From NCBI RefSeq assembly GCF_013315265.1, contig NZ_JABUFE010000006.1, positions 62,001 through 126,000 of the forward strand: DNA of 64,000 bases. Reading direction: 5' to 3'. Every line of letters begins with the position of its first letter. The stretch's first letter is position 1. The notes under the pieces were generated by a model. The model ran no database searches and was not told the DNA's origin. It saw only the letters and a list, made by a program, of their open reading frames with translations. Source of the stretch: Parasulfitobacter algicola (GTDB taxonomy: Bacteria > Pseudomonadota > Alphaproteobacteria > Rhodobacterales > Rhodobacteraceae). The translations under genes and the position numbers were made by a program. Below, in pieces: positions 21,848 through 30,805 of this stretch.

Positions 21848-22162
21848 ATGATTATCACGAAGACTACCACAAGCGCCATAGCGGTCGTCGCCCTTACGCT
21901 CAGTGGTTGCACCACACCCGAAAAGCCTCTGACCAGCATGAGCTGCACCGAACTCGCGATGGAAATTGGAAAAATGACACAGGCACGCGATGAGGCTGCC
22001 ATTGATAGTGCCGTTGGTGCAATTGATGTTATAATTGCCGACACCAGAGCCGAGGAAATCGAAGGCGGCGTCGAAGCGCTGATCGGCGACATATCGGGCG
22101 CTGCGGCGCAAAGCGAACTCAACAGACTTAACCGTGTATTCGCTCAAAAAGGCTGCGCCTGA
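21848..22162 (+). CDS. Small lipoprotein, hypothetical
   Basis: The 104-residue product has a lipoprotein signal, MIITKTTTSAIAVVALTLSG followed by the acylated cysteine, with lipobox LSGC. The mature part (TTPEKPLTSMSCTELAMEIG onward) is helical and acidic, with two more cysteines (SC near 33 and the GCA end) that could pair. No catalytic motif is visible. The frame opens upstream at 21755, but only the ATG at 21848 puts a signal sequence at the N-terminus. It is probably an outer-membrane or periplasmic lipoprotein. Confidence 0.7.
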   Translation: MIITKTTTSAIAVVALTLSGCTTPEKPLTSMSCTELAMEIGKMTQARDEAAIDSAVGAIDVIIADTRAEEIEGGVEALIGDISGAAAQSELNRLNRVFAQKGCA

Positions 22163-22557
22163 TCTAACACGCGCACCGCTCACAATCAAAGTTGCTGGCC
22201 GCCATACGACAAGCGGCCCGCAGCACGTACGACCCCCGTTTTCCTCAGGCGCAATGTCAGAGATATACGGGATTATCGCCAACGCAGTTCAGTTCTGCGC
22301 ACGGTATTTTCCTGCGCGCCAGCAGCTGTCCGCAACTAAATGCGAACATGAACCCCAAAGCCAATTACAGCGCAATAAAACCATTGCAAACAAAGATTGC
22401 GCTGGACTCATGGTGGCATTCATTTGGTACCTGCCATGGCAGTCGTCAGTGTAACCAATTGTCACGCAAAAAAATCGAATGAGCAACAGCATGACTTGGT
22501 CTGTAGCGTTTTGAAGCTGATCTCTAGATATGGCAGCGGCAGCATCTGTCTTCGATG
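22163..22557. other. Gene-free stretch
   Basis: About 395 bases between a + strand lipoprotein gene and the 3' end of the minus-strand efflux cluster. Short reading frames here have no ribosome site or recognisable motif. I see no strong terminator hairpin. Confidence 0.5.
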
Positions 22558-23922
22558 CTAGGGGCAGTTCTGATCGCTCGCGTCCGATCCCATTGCATCA
22601 TGGCGCTCGACTGCCGCACGGAAGGCTGTGGCGCGAGCCGCATCGATGTCTGTCTGAGCATTGGCAAGGGCCAATCGGCTCTCGGCCAGTTCAAGGTCAC
22701 CGTCAAGTCCGGCGTTTCGTCTTGCCCGTACCCGATCGAGGTCGGCGGCAAGGAGGCGGTAGGACGCGAGGCGGGCCGTCAGCCGAGCTTCTGCGGCCTG
22801 AAGATCAACGCTGGCTTCCAATGCGGTGATTTCGGCGGTCATGCGTGCCCGGAGCCAAGCAATCTCAGCCGACGCGACACCAAGGCGCGCCCTGTCGACT
22901 TGTCGCCGGGCCGTGCCGTCGTCAAGAAGTGTGCCTTCGAGGCGAACGGTGCTGGCCAGTACGGCTGCATTTCCTGCCAAAAGCCCTGCCAACGTTCGGG
23001 AGGTCGAGGCCAGCGATCCGGTTACGACGAGGCGGGGCCGTGTGTCGCGGAGGACTGCGGCACGCTCTGCATCGGCAGCGCGGAAGCGTAACCAAGCCGC
23101 GCAAACGTCGGGGCGGTTCGCCACGCGACTAAGGTCTGTCCGCGCGGCGATCGCAGGACGGCGAAGATCACGCAGTGGTATGCGCCCCGGTATCGTCTGC
23201 ACCCCAAGGGCGCGCAGTCGGGCCTCTGCCAAGGCGACACGACCGGTCGCTTCGGCTGCGGTAACTCGGGCCTGGGTTACGTCCTGAAGACGGGACGCAA
23301 GATCAGCGCCGGTGCTTTCACCGCCTTCTGCCCGGGCGCGAAGTGCCGGGATCACTGCTTCCGTCAGGCGCACCTGTTCGGCTGCGCGTGTAGCTTGGGT
23401 TCGGGCCTCGGCAAGGGCAATCCAGGCTTCCGTGACGGCTTTTGCAAGGGTCCGTCGCGCCGCGAACAGGTCAAGCCCCTCCGCTTGCCACTCCAGCCGC
23501 GCCGCCGCCAAGGCCGCGTCCAAACGTCCGGTCAGGTCAGGCTCGTATTCGGCCGTAAGCTCAATGCCGATATTGCGGCGTGTCTCGGTTTCGCCGCCAT
23601 TATCTGGGCCAAACTGTGTCTCCGTTCCGGCAGTGATACGGCTCGACCCTCCAAGCCGAAGCCCTGTCGAGGCGCGGGCTTGAGCCAAGGCGAGGTCGGC
23701 AGCGCGAGCTCGTGCGCGTGCCGCGGCGACGTCAAGACCGCCAATATCGGCTTCCGTCAGCATGCGGCGCAGACCCGCATCGCCAAAGTCCAGCGACCAG
23801 ACGGATGCCTCGGATACAGCCAGATCGGCGGCACGCACAGCATCGGTGGGCCGCCCGTCCAGATCTGGCGGCAAGGCGCACCCAGACAGTGCAACCGACA
23901 GCAGGAGGGCGGCAATCCTCAT
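22558..23922 (-). CDS. TolC-like outer-membrane efflux lipoprotein (NodT family)
   Basis: The 454-residue protein starts with a lipoprotein signal (MRIAALLLSVALSGC, acylated Cys15). Two repeats of long helices follow, rich in alanine and arginine, as in outer-membrane factors (for example EARTQATRAAEQVRLTEA and a second repeat near residue 350). It should form the trimeric outer-membrane channel of the exporter encoded just upstream. Its start overlaps the adaptor gene stop by four bases, so it belongs to the same operon. Confidence 0.88.
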   Translation of the reverse strand: MRIAALLLSVALSGCALPPDLDGRPTDAVRAADLAVSEASVWSLDFGDAGLRRMLTEADIGGLDVAAARARARAADLALAQARASTGLRLGGSSRITAGTETQFGPDNGGETETRRNIGIELTAEYEPDLTGRLDAALAAARLEWQAEGLDLFAARRTLAKAVTEAWIALAEARTQATRAAEQVRLTEAVIPALRARAEGGESTGADLASRLQDVTQARVTAAEATGRVALAEARLRALGVQTIPGRIPLRDLRRPAIAARTDLSRVANRPDVCAAWLRFRAADAERAAVLRDTRPRLVVTGSLASTSRTLAGLLAGNAAVLASTVRLEGTLLDDGTARRQVDRARLGVASAEIAWLRARMTAEITALEASVDLQAAEARLTARLASYRLLAADLDRVRARRNAGLDGDLELAESRLALANAQTDIDAARATAFRAAVERHDAMGSDASDQNCP

Positions 23923-24779
23923 CGCAGCACGCGCACGATCATTCGCTGACCCAGGATCAGCCGATTGGTAACCCCCGGGTCTTCGTCTATCCGCACGACG
24001 ATCTGGATCGTCCGGGCGTCAGTGCCCGCCGTTTGGCCGGGCGTGCCAAAGACAGCTGCGACACGAAGGACTTCGCCCGCCAAGCTCTCCCCGCTACCCC
24101 GCTCAAGCAGGATTTCAGCCCGCTGGCCTGGCTCGACAAGGCCCACGAACTGCTCGTCAAGATCGGCGCGCACAACGCGCGGTGCATCGGGGGCGAGAAG
24201 GAACATCTCGGTGATCGTCGATGTGCTTGTCCCATCGCCGACCCGAGCCGAGCTGCGAAGGATCAACCCCGCAATCGGCGCGCGAATGACATGGGCCTCA
24301 ACCTCTTGCTCTTGCTGTGCCACCCGCTGCCGGGCCAGCTCGATAGCAAGGACCGCGCTACGCGCCTCCAGCGCGGCCACGTCCGCAGCCCGAAGTGCTT
24401 CATCAGCCTGCCGCGCGGGAATTGCATCAGCGTCGGCGAGCGGCGCCAGACGCGCAGCTTCTGCCTGAGCCTGTTCGGCGCGGAGAGAGGCAAGTTCAGA
24501 TGAAAGCTCGGTCTGACGAAGCTCATCGCGCGCAATACCGAGTTGAAGCCTGGCGGCCGTGTCGTCAATCCTGGCCAAGGGCTGATTGGCCTGAACCCGT
24601 ATGCCTTCGGTCACCATAACTTCGGCGATCAACCCCTCACGCCGCGCCGCGAGCCGCATTAGCCCACCCTCAACATCCACTGTGCCGTTCGCTACGGCCA
24701 ACCAAGGCCCATCGAGAGGTTGCGCCAAGGAAGGTGCTGGAAAAACGAGTGTTATAAGAACGAGAAAGATACGGATCAT
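23919..24779 (-). CDS. Periplasmic adaptor (HlyD/DevB-like membrane-fusion protein)
   Basis: The 286-residue protein has a signal peptide (MIRIFLVLITLVFPAPSLAQ), a lipoyl-type half (LAARREGLIAEVMVTEGIRV), a helical hairpin rich in Ala/Glu/Arg (about 85-160), the second lipoyl half (HVIRAPIAGLILRSSARVGD), and a beta-barrel part. It is shorter than usual adaptors (about 350-400 residues), so the membrane-proximal domain may be reduced. It links the inner-membrane ABC exporter to the outer-membrane channel. ATGA overlaps couple it to both neighbours. Confidence 0.85.
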   Translation of the reverse strand: MIRIFLVLITLVFPAPSLAQPLDGPWLAVANGTVDVEGGLMRLAARREGLIAEVMVTEGIRVQANQPLARIDDTAARLQLGIARDELRQTELSSELASLRAEQAQAEAARLAPLADADAIPARQADEALRAADVAALEARSAVLAIELARQRVAQQEQEVEAHVIRAPIAGLILRSSARVGDGTSTSTITEMFLLAPDAPRVVRADLDEQFVGLVEPGQRAEILLERGSGESLAGEVLRVAAVFGTPGQTAGTDARTIQIVVRIDEDPGVTNRLILGQRMIVRVLR

Positions 24780-25492
24780 ATTGGAGCGATTTCCCTGGTT
24801 TGTGTTCCAATGATGCGCCCATCCTCCATGCGCAGGATGCTGTCTGCGAAAGGGGTCAAGCGGTCATCATGCGTGACGCAAACCACCGCAGCACCGGATT
24901 GGCGAGCAAGGTCGCGAAGACGCGAAGCAACAAGTTGTCCATTTTCGCTGTCTAGAGCGCTGGTTGGTTCATCAGCGAAGATCACACTTGGTCGCTTCGC
25001 CAAGGCGCAGGCGACAGCGACGCGTTGCTTTTCACCGCCGGACAGGGCGGCGGGGAGCATCTCCATCCGATCGCCCAGGCCGACATCCCGAAGAGATGAC
25101 CGCGCCATTGTGTCAGCCTTATGCCGAGGCATACCCATCTCGCGCAGCACAAAGGCGATCTGCTCGCGCGCGCGCAAGCTGGGCAGCAGGATTGAGCCTT
25201 GAAAGATGAAGCCCATATGAGCCAATCGGAACGCATCGCGCGCTTTCGTGGGGAGAGACCAGAGCGATGTGTCCCGGGCTGTCACGACCCCGCTGTCCGG
25301 CTGTGTCAGCCCGGCAAGCATTGCCAGAAGTGTGGACTTACCGCAGCCCGAGGGCCCTTTGATGAGGGTGAAAGCCCCGACGCGAACCGAGATGTCGAGG
25401 TCTCGTACCACGTTGACGGAGGTCGGCCCATTCTGAAACGACTTGGCCAGCCCACGGGCTTCAAGGGCCAAGGGTGCAACGCTCTGGGTCAT
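24776..25492 (-). CDS. ABC exporter ATP-binding subunit (DevA/LolD-like)
   Basis: The 238-residue ATPase has Walker A GPSGCGKST near residue 43, a Q-loop in MGFIFQGSILLPSL, signature LSGGEKQR, Walker B VIFADEPTSALD, and switch His in VCVTHDD. These fit the MacB/LolD/DevA group of extracytoplasmic exporters. The open frame reaches back to 25717, but the ATG at 25492 overlaps the permease stop by four bases and gives a normal length. It powers the exporter. Confidence 0.92.
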   Translation of the reverse strand: MTQSVAPLALEARGLAKSFQNGPTSVNVVRDLDISVRVGAFTLIKGPSGCGKSTLLAMLAGLTQPDSGVVTARDTSLWSLPTKARDAFRLAHMGFIFQGSILLPSLRAREQIAFVLREMGMPRHKADTMARSSLRDVGLGDRMEMLPAALSGGEKQRVAVACALAKRPSVIFADEPTSALDSENGQLVASRLRDLARQSGAAVVCVTHDDRLTPFADSILRMEDGRIIGTQTREIAPI

Positions 25493-26685
25493 CGCAATAG
25501 CGCCGCCGGGTCGGCCTTGCGCAGCCGGCGCAGCGCCATGAGGTTTGACAGGAAAACGACTGCCATAAGCGCAATTGCGCAGGATATCGCCAGGGTCGGT
25601 GTCATTGCGAGCGAGACACCAAGACGTCCAAGGTAGCCTATCAGCGCGCCCGCCACGGCGCCTGTTACACACAATGATGCGATCCCCACGATCCCGGCCT
25701 GAGCCATGACCAGCCATTGCAGCCGACCGAAGGACAGCCCGTAAGCCCGAAGTGCCGCGTATTCACGAATTGACGCGGCAACAGCCCCGCTGAGCGATTG
25801 GCTGACGACAAGAAGCGTGACGACCAACGCAATGCCCACCGAGGCCATGAAGATCACGCCGAGAAACGAGGTGAACGCCCAACTGAACATGGTGGATCGG
25901 ATCAGTTCCTCAGGGGTCCAGAACGCAAGCTTAGGTCCACCCATCTCTGTCAGGTTCGGATCCAACTGCATATCACCCTCGCCGAAGGGCACCATTTGGC
26001 TTGTCAGCAATGCGTCTACAGCCTCGGGCGGCAGGTCGTCCCGCAGGCTGAGCAGCATGAAGGACGTTTCAGGCGTTCCCTCGCCATTGACCATGCGTGC
26101 GGTTGCCTGCGATGTAATCACTGTGGAGGTAAATGCGCCCCGCAGACCCGGCAGGGCGCCGATGACCCTCACCGGTCGCTCGTTTATCAAGACCCGCGCA
26201 CCGACTTCGACCCCGAGACCAGCTGCAATAACCTCGTCGATGATGACTGTGCTCGGTTCCGCCAGCGCAGATCGCATGCCAGCCGGAACCAGTTTACCAA
26301 AAAGCATCGCATCCGGCGAACTCGCCGTCCCAACGATTTCGACAAAACGGCGTTCAACATCGCCCAGCTCATCAACCTCGGCCATGAGGGAAAGGGTGCC
26401 GAATTCTTTTGTGAATGGCTCGATATCGTCGATTTCGGGAAAGAGCCAGAGCAGGGCAGTATCCGATGCTTTGAGGGTTCCCGTATCGTCTATCGAGAGC
26501 GTATCCGACGGCCCGACCCAGACCTGAGCCGAGGACATGACAACAGGCGCCACGATGCTGCGGAACGCCCCCATCATCAACCCAAGCTGCATCATCATGA
26601 GAAGGCCAGACACGGCGACCGAGATCACCACCGGAAGGTAGCGACGCCAATCGTGCCGAACGGAAGACCACGCAATCCGAAACAT
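25489..26685 (-). CDS. ABC exporter permease (DevC-like, FtsX domain)
   Basis: The 398-residue membrane protein has one N-terminal helix (YLPVVISVAVSGLLMMMQLG), a periplasmic domain of about 220 residues, and three C-terminal helices starting near residues 275, 325 and 355. This is the MacB/FtsX/DevC topology. The segment LMMMQLGLMMGAF resembles the first helix of DevC proteins, which with DevA and DevB export lipids or metabolites through TolC. The C-terminal RRLRKADPAALLR tail is typical. It is the first gene of the exporter block. Confidence 0.88.
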   Translation of the reverse strand: MFRIAWSSVRHDWRRYLPVVISVAVSGLLMMMQLGLMMGAFRSIVAPVVMSSAQVWVGPSDTLSIDDTGTLKASDTALLWLFPEIDDIEPFTKEFGTLSLMAEVDELGDVERRFVEIVGTASSPDAMLFGKLVPAGMRSALAEPSTVIIDEVIAAGLGVEVGARVLINERPVRVIGALPGLRGAFTSTVITSQATARMVNGEGTPETSFMLLSLRDDLPPEAVDALLTSQMVPFGEGDMQLDPNLTEMGGPKLAFWTPEELIRSTMFSWAFTSFLGVIFMASVGIALVVTLLVVSQSLSGAVAASIREYAALRAYGLSFGRLQWLVMAQAGIVGIASLCVTGAVAGALIGYLGRLGVSLAMTPTLAISCAIALMAVVFLSNLMALRRLRKADPAALLR

Positions 26686-26942
26686 AGGTCAGTCGGCTTC
26701 GGAGCGGCTTATCACAAGGGCTGCGAAACCACCCATGCAACCGGCGGTGTCAATGAACAGGCAACAGGAAATCATCTGGGCCAGCGCAGTTCTGGTCGGC
26801 ATTCACCATTTAGCCCAACATGATCGTACGAACGGAAAGGCCGATGGCCAAATTGAATAGCACTATGAAAAGTCGCAAGCCGGGTCATTATCGGGGCTCC
26901 AAATAGAGATGCCGTGGATAACCTTGTTTAGAACCCGAATGT

Positions 26943-28097
26943 TCAGGCTGTTTGCGCGTTTTGTGGAGAGACTGTGGAGATGGATGGGGTGCGCGCAGCA
27001 TCGAAGCGAAGTTCGAAGATCGCACCTCCGCCTGGGCGATCTGCATAGCATACTTCGGCGTCATGCGCCTTGGCGATAGCCTGTACGACCGAGAGCCCGA
27101 GGCCTGATCCGACATCCCCGCGCACATCGTCGGCCCGCCAGAAACGGTCAAATGCGCGGCCGGCCTCATCGGCTGGAAGCCCAGGGCCACGATCCATTAC
27201 TCTAAGCCACGCTGCGTTCTCGTTCGATCCGGTCTCGACCCGTATCGTGCCACCCCCGTGGTGAACGGCGTTCCATAGAAGGGCCTGAAGTACTTGCATA
27301 ATCCGGAGGGCATCCCCTTCGACAGGTGCCGGCTTGAGGTCCGTCGCGATAGTTGTTCTGTCCATGTTCGGTATGGCGTTTGCGGTCGTCATTTGGCTAC
27401 GGACCACCTCGGCCAGGTCGACGGATTCTAACGTCAAAGACAACCGACCTGCCTCGGACAATGTCAGAAGGCGCAGGTCTTCCACGATCCGCGTGAGCAG
27501 GTTCACTTGGCCCAGAAGGGCAAGGATGTCCGAGCGATCTGTCGGAAATACGCCGTCAAGCATCCCGTGCAAGCGCCCCGACAGAACCGTCAGCGGCGTG
27601 CGGAGTTCGTGGGCGATGGCTGCCGAGCTTTCACGACGCTCTCGTTCCAAGCGTTCGGCTGCAGCCGCCATTTTATTAAAGTCACGAATGAAGCGTTCGA
27701 CCTCTTCGGTCGTGCGCAGGACGGTCGGCGCACGGGCAGACAGATCGCCCGCGCTGATCTTGCCAGCGACCTCCGAGAGAGACAACAGCGGGCGCAGCAG
27801 GCGCCGCCCACCGATCAGGCTGACGATTGCGCCTGTTAATAGTCCGACCAAAGCGATTGCGGCGATCCCGATGCCAACGATCCGACCAGAGTAATAGGCG
27901 TCCATACGATCCACTAATTCCGTCGAAAGAGCCTCTGTTTCTTTATTCAGTTCGGCCAGTAGATCAGGTGGCAAGGATCGCTCGAACTCGTTCCACAAGA
28001 CGACTTCTCCGATCCAGACCAACCCCAGGATCACGATGACTGCCGCAAGCGCAGCCGATCCGCCGATGCGAAGAAGATGAGACGACAGCGGCCTCAT
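26943..28097 (-). CDS. Sensor histidine kinase (BaeS-like)
   Basis: The 384-residue inner-membrane kinase has two transmembrane segments (about 15-37 and 75-97), a short periplasmic loop, a HAMP domain (GGRRLLRPLLSLSEVAGKIS), the H-box SSAAIAHELRTPL, an N-box (LLWNAVHHGGG), and ATP-lid motifs DRGPGLPADE and GSGLGLSVVQAI. The ATG overlaps the regulator stop as TAATG; the longer frame from 28145 lies inside the regulator gene. It should sense envelope stress or the exported compound. Confidence 0.9.
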   Translation of the reverse strand: MRPLSSHLLRIGGSAALAAVIVILGLVWIGEVVLWNEFERSLPPDLLAELNKETEALSTELVDRMDAYYSGRIVGIGIAAIALVGLLTGAIVSLIGGRRLLRPLLSLSEVAGKISAGDLSARAPTVLRTTEEVERFIRDFNKMAAAAERLERERRESSAAIAHELRTPLTVLSGRLHGMLDGVFPTDRSDILALLGQVNLLTRIVEDLRLLTLSEAGRLSLTLESVDLAEVVRSQMTTANAIPNMDRTTIATDLKPAPVEGDALRIMQVLQALLWNAVHHGGGTIRVETGSNENAAWLRVMDRGPGLPADEAGRAFDRFWRADDVRGDVGSGLGLSVVQAIAKAHDAEVCYADRPGGGAIFELRFDAARTPSISTVSPQNAQTA

Positions 28098-28804
28098 TAC
28101 ACAGAATCCAGCCGGTAACCTACGCCTCGTACAGTCCGTATCCAAATCTCCGCCTCGCTGTCGGCAAGCTTCCTGCGCAGGTTCGACAGATGGCTGTCGA
28201 CGGTGCGGTCCATCGCCTCGCTGTGACCAAGGCAGGCGTCCAAGAGATCGTCCCGCGAGAACACGCGACCGGTATGGCGCATCAAATGGGACAGCAGGCT
28301 GAACTCGCTGGGCGTCAGCTCAATCGTGCCATTTGGACCCGCGGCGCGATGGGCATCCAGGTCGAGCGTGATTGCCCCCAAACGCAAGGTTCGCGCCTCA
28401 GCAGACCGTCCCCGCCTTAGAACGGCGGCAACTCGGGCTACAACCTCGTTCGGGTTGAAAGGCTTGGTCACGTAATCATCTGCTCCGATCCGGAGCGCGG
28501 ACAATTTATCCAAGTCGTCATCCATCGCGCTGACGACTATCACTGGCGTCTCACCGTCAACCCGCAGCGCAGACAAAACCGCGAAACCGTCTCGTGCTGG
28601 AAGGTTCAAATCAAGAAGCAGAAGATCGGGTTTAAGCTTTGCAGCATGCATCAGAGCCATATCGCCGTCGGCAGCTGTCACCGTCCGATAGTTCGACCGC
28701 TCCAGATATCGCGACAGGATGTCGGCAATCTCCGGGTCGTCCTCTACGATAAGGATCAGCGGTTGCGGCGAGGAACGCGGAATGGATGAGGAGCTTGGCT
28801 TCAT
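28097..28804 (-). CDS. OmpR-family response regulator (BaeR-like)
   Basis: The 235-residue regulator has a receiver domain with acidic VEDD, phospho-acceptor in LLLLDLNLPARDGFAV and KPF motif, followed by a winged helix (IELTPSEFSLLSHLMRHTGR, VDSHLSNLRRKL, IRTVRGVGYRL). I chose the ATG at 28804 (MKPSSSS); a start at 28864 would add 20 non-conserved residues. It is first in the minus-strand cluster of regulator, kinase and four exporter genes and probably controls them. Confidence 0.92.
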   Translation of the reverse strand: MKPSSSSIPRSSPQPLILIVEDDPEIADILSRYLERSNYRTVTAADGDMALMHAAKLKPDLLLLDLNLPARDGFAVLSALRVDGETPVIVVSAMDDDLDKLSALRIGADDYVTKPFNPNEVVARVAAVLRRGRSAEARTLRLGAITLDLDAHRAAGPNGTIELTPSEFSLLSHLMRHTGRVFSRDDLLDACLGHSEAMDRTVDSHLSNLRRKLADSEAEIWIRTVRGVGYRLDSV

Positions 28805-28990
28805 TGAATAATTATAGATTAGAAAAGTACATGATACGAGACCAGAGTGGGTCGGTTCTTTCAAACACCTTCAAACTTTCTTGTTGTTTGACTTTTCGCT
28901 CAGTCATGCTGCTCCCCTAGTTGGTAGGGCGGGTTGAGATATGTGTGAACAGAGTTTTGTGGCAAGGGGGCGGATAAGGGGACAAGCAAT

Positions 28991-29080
28991 TACAGCGATG
29001 AGTTTAAGCGCGACGCGGTGCATCACATCACGGTGCCTAGGTATCCGGTCCGGGAGTTTTCCCGATGTTTGGCTGCTCAT
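28991..29080 (+). mobile_element. IS3-family orfA remnant
   Basis: The + strand reads YSDEFKRDAVHHITVPRYPV followed by REFSRCLAAHR. This matches the N-terminal helix-turn-helix start of IS3-type OrfA transposase subunits. No start codon, no downstream orfB and no terminal repeats are visible, and the frame collapses where the iclR fragment begins. It is a short fossil. Confidence 0.65.
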
Positions 29081-29712
29081 CGCGCACCGAGGGCGCGGCT
29101 GATTTGGCTAGCTGCGGTCCGCGTTTGCACGAGTATCGAGTCTGGAACAGTATCCGTCATGCGCGTCGTGCTGATCGCGCCAATCATTTCACCTGATATA
29201 TCGAAAATCGGTGCGGCGACGGAGCAAAGGCCGCTTTCAAAATTGCCAATGCTGACGATAAGATCAGATTTGAGGTCCTGCCTGCGAAAATCGAGTATTT
29301 TCTGGACTGCTTCGGTGGGACTGTCCTTGTAGAGACGACGTATCGCCGGTTCGCTTTTGGGGCATAGCATCAGGCGACCCATAGAGGTGGCTGCCGCGGG
29401 GAGCCGACTTCCTACGTGGACTAGCGAAGAAAGACCGCTGGTTGCGGCAAAGCGCAGCAAATACATCACGTATTGTCCATCCAGGACACCCAAGTGCGTC
29501 GACCAATCGGTCAGATCGCGTAACCGCGTGAGCATAGGTGTGCTGACTTCAAGCAATTCGCTGCTGGCGTGGTAGCCATAAGTGAGCTGCAAGACGCTAG
29601 GCCCCAGCTTGAATCGGCCATGCTCGGGGACTTCAAGGAGATACCCTTCATGCAAAAGCGTGTGTACCGTTCGAAAAACTGCCGATTTTGATACGTTCGG
29701 AGCATTGCGCGA
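29077..29712 (-). pseudogene. IclR-family regulator lacking most of its DNA-binding domain
   Basis: The frame reads NAPNVSKSAVFRTVHTLLHE, the second half of an IclR winged helix, then GYLLEVPEHGRFKLGPSVLQ and a complete effector domain (VLDGQYVMYLLRF, GRLMLC, SLCSVAAPIFDISGEMIG with G for S at the first position). The first helices of the domain are missing: at about 29712 the sequence changes to a transposase-like frame on the other strand. The internal ATG at 29655 could make a 192-residue effector domain only, which should not bind DNA on its own. Confidence 0.75.
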
Positions 29713-30480
29713 CTTTTGCCGTGACTACCGATGCTCTAAGTCCACGGCTTACCGCTGTCTGGCACGGGCGAGAACCGATGATCGGGCCAGCATTCTGCGC
29801 CGATCCAAAGCCAGGGCGTAAGCCAACAAGCGTCATGCTAAGCGACCATCATGAACAAGTCATCAAACGCGTGCTGCGAAAGAAATTCCTGATAAGAAAC
29901 GGGGCCTCCGTCAGCGGCGTACTTATATCCATCAATGCCGAGCTAGAGGGCAGGGGGCTTCACAAAATCAGCAAGTCGACTGTCGAGCGTCGGATCGGCA
30001 TCATTCAAGATCGATACCTCAAAAGAAAGCGGGCAGGGAGTACAGCAGCAAGACAGGCTTTCCAGATCATTCGTGGTCGATATGAAGTAAAGGACTCGCT
30101 GGCAGTCGTGCAAATCGACCACACTACTAGACATTATTGTTGTCGATCAAATCTCCAACGATCCAATCGGCCGTCCCTACCTGACGGTGCTGCTTGATCT
30201 CGGATCCCGAATGCTAACGGGCATCTACCTTTCAATAGATGCGCCATCGGCAGTCAATCTAATGATGGCTTTTCAACGGGCAGTGTTTCCGAAGGCAGAT
30301 TATCTTCGTCAAATGGGCATTAGCCTAAAATGGCCGGCCCACGGGCTCCCACTTGTCATCAGCAGCGACAACGGCAGCGATCTCAAATCGAAGGCCTTCA
30401 CGCTCGTACTTACGACAAGCTGTGCGAGGATCAGCTTCGCGTTCATTGTGGCGGCGATCTTCGCGCCGCGACTGGCGGTC
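29711..30480 (+). pseudogene. Mu/TniA-type DDE transposase remnant with frameshifts
   Basis: Three reading frames hold consecutive parts of one transposase. First DFCRDYRCSKSTAYRCLARA; then, after a frameshift near 29815, KPGRKPTSVMLSDHHEQVIK through to LAVVQIDHT; then, after another near 30120, LDIIVVDQISNDPIGRPYLT, LGSRMLTGIYLSIDAPSAVN and VISSDNGSDLKSKAF. VQIDHT and SDNG fit the first two catalytic aspartates of the integrase core of the Mu/TniA group. The region with the catalytic Glu is missing or unreadable. The element abuts the truncated iclR gene and may have inserted into it. Confidence 0.7.
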
Positions 30481-30495
30481 AATAAGACCGCCAGT
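30471..30495. promoter_or_regulatory. Perfect 10-base-pair hairpin
   Basis: ACTGGCGGTC and GACCGCCAGT flank a 5-base loop. It lies 14 bases past the stop of the 60-codon minus-strand gene, so it may act as its terminator, although no T-run follows on either strand. Confidence 0.5.
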
Positions 30496-30508
30496 AACGC
30501 TTGCTATG

Positions 30509-30691
30509 TTAAGCGCCCCCGAAAAGACGCTTTACGCGCGCGATTTCGTCGATGACGACGAGAAGATCAACGCCAGTATCGTCAGCGATACGGTCTTTGG
30601 CTTCGTCAAGGATGGAAATAATCTCATCCTGTACCGCCAACTTAGAGCGCGTCTTGTTGCGCTTAAAGAGAGTAGTGACTTTTTCCGACAT
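30509..30691 (-). CDS. 60-residue protein of unknown function
   Basis: The product MSEKVTTLFKRNKTRSKLAV continues to GVDLLVVIDEIARVKRLFGGA and looks like a small soluble helical protein with a basic N-terminus and an acidic middle. A GGAG ribosome site lies about 9 bases before the ATG, an extremely AT-rich stretch lies upstream, and a strong hairpin lies just downstream. These features support a real gene, although I do not recognise the family. It sits inside the transposon scar zone and may be cargo of a lost element. Confidence 0.5.
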   Translation of the reverse strand: MSEKVTTLFKRNKTRSKLAVQDEIISILDEAKDRIADDTGVDLLVVIDEIARVKRLFGGA

Positions 30692-30805
30692 TTTGTAATA
30701 CTCCAGTTAGATGAAGTACCAAAATCCAATAATCAATATTATGTTAATAATTTAAATTACATCTAATTTAACCAATAATTATTCGTTTATAAAAAATAAT
30801 CATTG
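30692..30805. other. Very AT-rich spacer
   Basis: Bases 30721-30780 contain only 8 G or C in 60. The stretch separates the mscS stop from the 60-codon gene and could supply promoter elements for that gene on the minus strand. Confidence 0.6.

Noticed and set aside
22555-23091. 178-codon + strand frame
   Set aside because: It is antisense to the TolC-like gene and has no recognisable domain.
25798-26823. 341-codon + strand frame
   Set aside because: It is antisense to the DevC-like permease. The product is rich in His, Arg and Gln, as expected of a shadow frame.
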